Assembly (NCBI GenBank): GCA_038373865.1
Contig: JAXGGA010003914.1
Location: forward strand, 1 to 64,000
DNA length: 64,000 nucleotides
Direction: 5' to 3'
DNA from: Uloborus plumipes
Lineage: Eukaryota; Arthropoda; Arachnida; Araneae; Uloboridae
In this document: piece by piece, positions 60,151 to 64,000 of the stretch
How the letters are laid out: every line of letters begins with the position of its first letter
Position numbering within the stretch: the stretch's first letter is position 1
The notes under the pieces: model-generated
The model's database searches: none
What the model was told of the DNA's origin: nothing
Seen by the model: only the letters and a program-made list of their open reading frames with translations
Translations under genes and position numbers: made by a program

Positions 60151-62640
60151 CAATATTGCTAAAAAATCAAAAACTGAAGGATAGCTAAAATTATTCATTA
60201 AAATAGTACAATATTTTAGTTTAATAAAATAAATTAATTGTTTAAAGAAAAATTGTTGTATCTTTTAGCACTGGTAGATGTGGTGTATTTGATGGAAGGC
60301 GCCACGTTACACGACAGTGCCACCTTCAGAAGAAGCCATCTTCAGAGCTATCCGATGTGGATAAGGAGATGAGGGTGGGGAATATCGGAGATAGTTTATT
60401 TTAGTCCGTATCTATGGTTTAAAAAAAAGTGAATTTCGCTAGGCTATCCTTGTATACCATAATGCTCCAGGGAAAGATGAGGCCCTGAAGCCATGTCCTT
60501 TGAAATTTAATAGTTCTCCGACAAAAAAGCATTATTAAACGGGATAGAAATCATATTTAACAGTTTAATGCTTTTTTTTTTAAGATTATTTAACATTTAG
60601 AACCCGCTAAATGCTTTTCTGTACACAAAGTAAAGTATATATAAGTGCCTTTCTAATTATTTTTTTTTGTTCCAAAATTCTCAAGCGCATTATTTGAATC
60701 ATGAAAAATTAAAGTTGGAGCTCATTTGGACCCTTCATTTTGGAGCTCATTTTAAAGCCCTCTGAAATGGGCAACTGATTTCTTTTTTCCCTGTTTTTTT
60801 AAGAAGTCAGTTTTTGTTTAAAAATAAAAACATAAACACGATTAATCCGCCAATTGTTTTCTATTGATATTTTTACAGTATTTGCGCACATTATCAAGCA
60901 TCATATACGCAGGAAAATTATTAGTAAACTCTTAGGTAAACTCGTTTTTCTGTAAAGTAATATTGTTCTTAAAAATTGTGAATTAGTTCTCTAATAACCA
61001 TAGTTTTTAGGTACAAAAAGTTAATAAACAAATAACTTCATAAAGTGACCCTGAGTTTAATTTAATATTTTAAAAGTTTTAGCACTCTAAAACAATTGTT
61101 TTTAAGAGCTACTCGTGTCTTTATATTAAAAATAGTTTCAACTCCATTTGCGAGTCATTTACAAGGTTTCATACCGTCATTAAAAATGCATCTTATTTTT
61201 TCTTCTTAAAAAAGAAAACATCCAGCAATTACAGATTACATTTGGAAAAAAATTTGAATAATCACGCACCTAAATGAAAAAAAAAACAACTATCTGAATT
61301 ATAAATATAAAACATCTGTTCAATTTTAATCATAAAAGATGACTGCTTCAGATAAATATTATTCCGTCCTCAAGTAAAATAATTTGCAGACAGAAAAAGC
61401 TTAGAAATGGGTAAATAATGAAAGTAACTCGAGACGAGTACAGCAAGAAAAATACAAAACTGTACGAGAAGATAAAACGTAAAAACTCAAAATTAGTTCC
61501 GATTCATCCCACTTCGTCTTTTGATCTTTCGAAAAGATTAGCATGATGAAAAAAATGCTGGTAATTAAAATTCATGTCTTAAATAAACTTGCTACGTTGC
61601 AAAAGTTTTCTTGTGAAAAGATTCGCCAAATATAGATAAATAACTACTATGGATTAAAAGATTTTGTTCGTTTTTTTTTTCTTTTTTAACCCAAAAGCTT
61701 TTAATTCGCGAAGATTTATTTTGATTTTGAAATTTCTATCGTGTTATTTTGCTCGAAAAATATTTCACCTTCCATAAATGATTTTTAATAAAAGCTGCTT
61801 GATGTGTTATTTTGTTTTCAATAAATCAGAATGATTTTCTTTATGGGTATGATTAGAAAGGAAAACACCTATTTCCGTGGTGTTATATTGCATGCTTTTA
61901 AAGGTTGGATGGTAAACCTTTTCTACTTTTTCCACCAAAGTGCTTAGTTTCTCTCAGATAAAGATAGTAATCTAAAAGTTTGCTGTTTAGAGTAAGACTT
62001 GTACGGCTATAATTTCTTTTTATTTTAAGACACTTAAAGCTTGTTTAGCTACTGAAAAAAAAAACTTTTTTTTACCGCTTATGTTCTAGAAAATTTCTCT
62101 TTTAAAATTTGAAAAGATAACAAGCAAATATGAATCCTCATTTATTTATTCTCCTTTGTAGTATGCATAAATCCCATTAAAAAGTCACCATATATTCTAG
62201 AGAAAAGAAGGGCGACTTTATTTTGTGCAGTTGATAGTGCAGCGCTATTTTGAGAAATAATGTTTCACAATATTTACACATTCCTTTCTATTATTGAGTT
62301 TTATCATTTAAAAAAAACTTCGGATAAACAATTCTGTTGCAGATATTACAGCTTTTTAACCCTTAAAACGATAAGAGAGAAAATATTTTATACACTACAT
62401 ACAATAAATATTTTATGACATGAAATTTTATGTTGTTAATTCTTTACTTCACTAATTAGTTCATGTATTAAGCTGTAGTTATAGTCTCTCTTTCATCTTA
62501 AAAAAAGAGAGAGAAAATTAAAACATTTGCGAAGATAAAAAGTAAAAGAAAAAGATAATGAGAATTACTCTTCCTCATACATTAGGAGATATAGTGGGCA
62601 ACATTACGAAAAGGGCCCAGATGAAGAATATCGTATAGGT
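60151..62640. other. AT-rich DNA, no gene recognised
   Basis: About 2.5 kb without a supported gene. A GC-richer patch lies at 60270-60400 (GCGCCACGTTACACGACAGTG). Nothing else seen. Confidence 0.55.
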
Positions 62641-62646
62641 TTGGTT

Positions 62647-64000
62647 AGGGTAAGTGGACCTACTTTTTAGAACATTTCTTTTTTGAAGCCTTATACAAAA
62701 GTTTCAAAACAAAACAGTTTACACTTGCTGACTTATTTTATCTTGAACATTATTAATAAACACAAGTTCAGCATCGTTTCCTAAAAAAAAAATGCTTTAA
62801 ATATTTTTAACTGTCTTATTCTTAAAAAAATGGCGTGGGCGACCCACTTACCCCCTAGGAAGGGGTAAGTGCCCCCCCCCCCCATTTATTTACATTTAAA
62901 TTGAACATATCGAAAAACGGGGTTTGCGGGTCTTACCTAATAAAGTATGTAAAATTTTAGTAAGAAATATTTTTATGTAAATGCATCCATTAACGAGTTA
63001 TCTACTTACATTTAAATGTGTATGACAGGCAATTATAAAGCAGAATACAAAACAACTGTGCTTGTGAAATTCATAAAAAGCTGTTTGGCATATTTTTTGC
63101 TTTTACATATAAATTAGTGTTGAAGAAACATAATAGAGCAGATTAAGATCAATTTTGGTAAAATAGAAAAACATTATAAGGTTGAAAAAAAACTGAAAAC
63201 ACTTAATGGCAGCATCTATTTGGGGGAGAAACATTATCATTTCACCCTTAGTTATAATTCTAACATCACCTATATTAAACCAATAAAAAGTGAAGCTATT
63301 TCTATTCTTTCTATCAAATTTTGCAGTATTTTTTTCATTTGTATCATATTTTAAAATTAGACCTTCATAATACTTGATGGTTTTCTTTGATGCAAGTTTC
63401 ACAAATACATAGTTACCAGCTTTTGCAGTTTTTGTAGCTAAACCATCAAATTTTTCTAGGTCTACATCAGTATCTTTCATTTCGTCGTAGAAATTGCTTC
63501 ATTAAAACTGCTTTCATTTTGAAATCATCATTATTGTGAGGGAGCTCACTTACACCATAGTGAGGGGACCCACTTACTCTAATAGAGAAAAACCACGGGG
63601 TAAGTGGGACCTCGCCCCTTAGACACTTATTAATAATACTTTGCATAAAAATTCTTATTGCAATGTGTACTTTAGGTTAAACTCTACAAGAAAACTTGCT
63701 AATCATAGAAAAAGTAACAAAAACTAACATTGAAGCACATATTTGAAAAATGATGCTTGAACTCGCAAAAAAAATTTTGGGGGAAATTTTTTTGACATAA
63801 ATAATGTGATTCAAACAAAAGCTCCTTAAAACCCAAATATATGCAAAACCAAGTTCATCTAAATAAGTACTTCGAACTTTAGAAGAAAACACGATTTTAC
63901 AAACCTCTTTTTTTTTTTAGTCGAGTTGGGCTCGGTCGCCAGGTACTGTTACTTATATGTTACAACCATTGGAGTGATGCCATACCAACTCACCGAACGG
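62647..64000 (-). mobile_element. Pogo-type element with iterated GGGTAAGTGG words, runs to window edge
   Basis: The words AGGGTAAGTGGACC (62647), CGACCCACTTACCCC (62850), GGGGTAAGTGCCCC (62863), GCTCACTTACACC, GGACCCACTTACTCT and GGGGTAAGTGGGACC (63543-63615) recur in both orientations, the same habit as the elements at 17619 and 20844. A transposase C-terminal-like remnant lies between. The boundaries are not defined, and the element may continue past the window. Confidence 0.6.
63103..63480 (-). pseudogene. C-terminal remnant of a pogo/DDE_1-type transposase
   Basis: The frame reads FDGLATKTAKAGNYVFVKLA, SKKTIKYYEGLILKYD, then FTFYWFNIGDVRIITKGEMI and MFLPQ; beyond that (to 63103) it becomes Phe/Ile-rich and is probably not coding. 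The pattern G-x-(F/Y)V-V-K-KKT-KYY-G-I followed by F-x-x-x-x-x-DV-I-x-x-x-(E/D)I-LP resembles, from memory, the tail domain of many CENP-B/DDE_1 transposases of arthropods. There is no catalytic core in view; upstream sequence on this strand is broken by stops and iterated GGGTAAGTGG words. It is truncated. Confidence 0.55.

Overview
This is a eukaryotic, AT-rich, intron- or intergenic-type window with no host protein-coding gene, rRNA, functional tRNA or CRISPR array that I can support. Almost every recognisable feature is a mobile element or its wreckage: Tc1/mariner, pogo/Tigger-like, hAT-like and piggyBac-like DNA transposons, a Helitron helicase fragment, tRNA-derived SINE modules, long foldback elements and microsatellites. 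This mix, with several Tc1 families and long palindromes, suggests an arthropod with a large genome, most likely a chelicerate such as a spider. That placement is inference from the repeat style, not from a host gene.

Layout. 1.1-3.6 kb: a deleted Tc1-like copy, a (TA)n array, a small pogo/Tigger-like element, more (TA)n, and a truncated palindromic element. 7.06-12.17 kb: a 5.1-kb multi-level palindrome with long inverted termini and a perfect 8-bp target duplication (GTGTACAT), carrying two inverted copies of a decayed gene of unknown function. 14.3-15.4 kb: a repeat with 144-bp tandem units and a terminal hairpin. 17.6-19.7 kb: a pogo-like transposon with a broken DDE_1 transposase. 20.8-22.1 kb: a TA-flanked relative with iterated termini. 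23.7-25.0 kb: tandem repeats, an unknown pseudogene and a retroposon-like tail. 27.7-28.4 kb: a Tc1 relic and two tRNA-like modules. 28.9-29.3 kb: an element saturated with CTCATCGG-type words. 30.2-31.1 kb: hAT ends and a MITE. 32.4-33.7 kb: a 1.37-kb almost loopless palindrome flanked by TTAA. 35.9-36.2 kb: a Helitron PIF1-like helicase remnant. 37.9-39.4 kb: MITEs. 43.2 kb: a Tc3-like relic.

49.6-50.9 kb holds the only intact gene: a complete Tc1-family transposase (DD36E) between perfect 27-bp inverted repeats and TA duplications. 51.9-53.9 kb has two more inverted-repeat elements, one a 649-bp symmetric palindrome whose second copy lies at 3.2 kb. At 56.0-59.4 kb two different Tc1 families sit 16 bp apart; the second is the longer sister of the copy at 1.1 kb. 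At 59.7 kb is a second copy of the ACTGTAAAA MITE. The last 1.4 kb looks like another pogo-type element running to the window edge.

The elements interact mainly by target choice. Many use TA and cluster in or beside (TA)n tracts. Short MITEs with the same TA or TTAA ends may have been mobilised by the transposase families seen here as relics. All calls come from reading the sequence by eye; no database or alignment was run.
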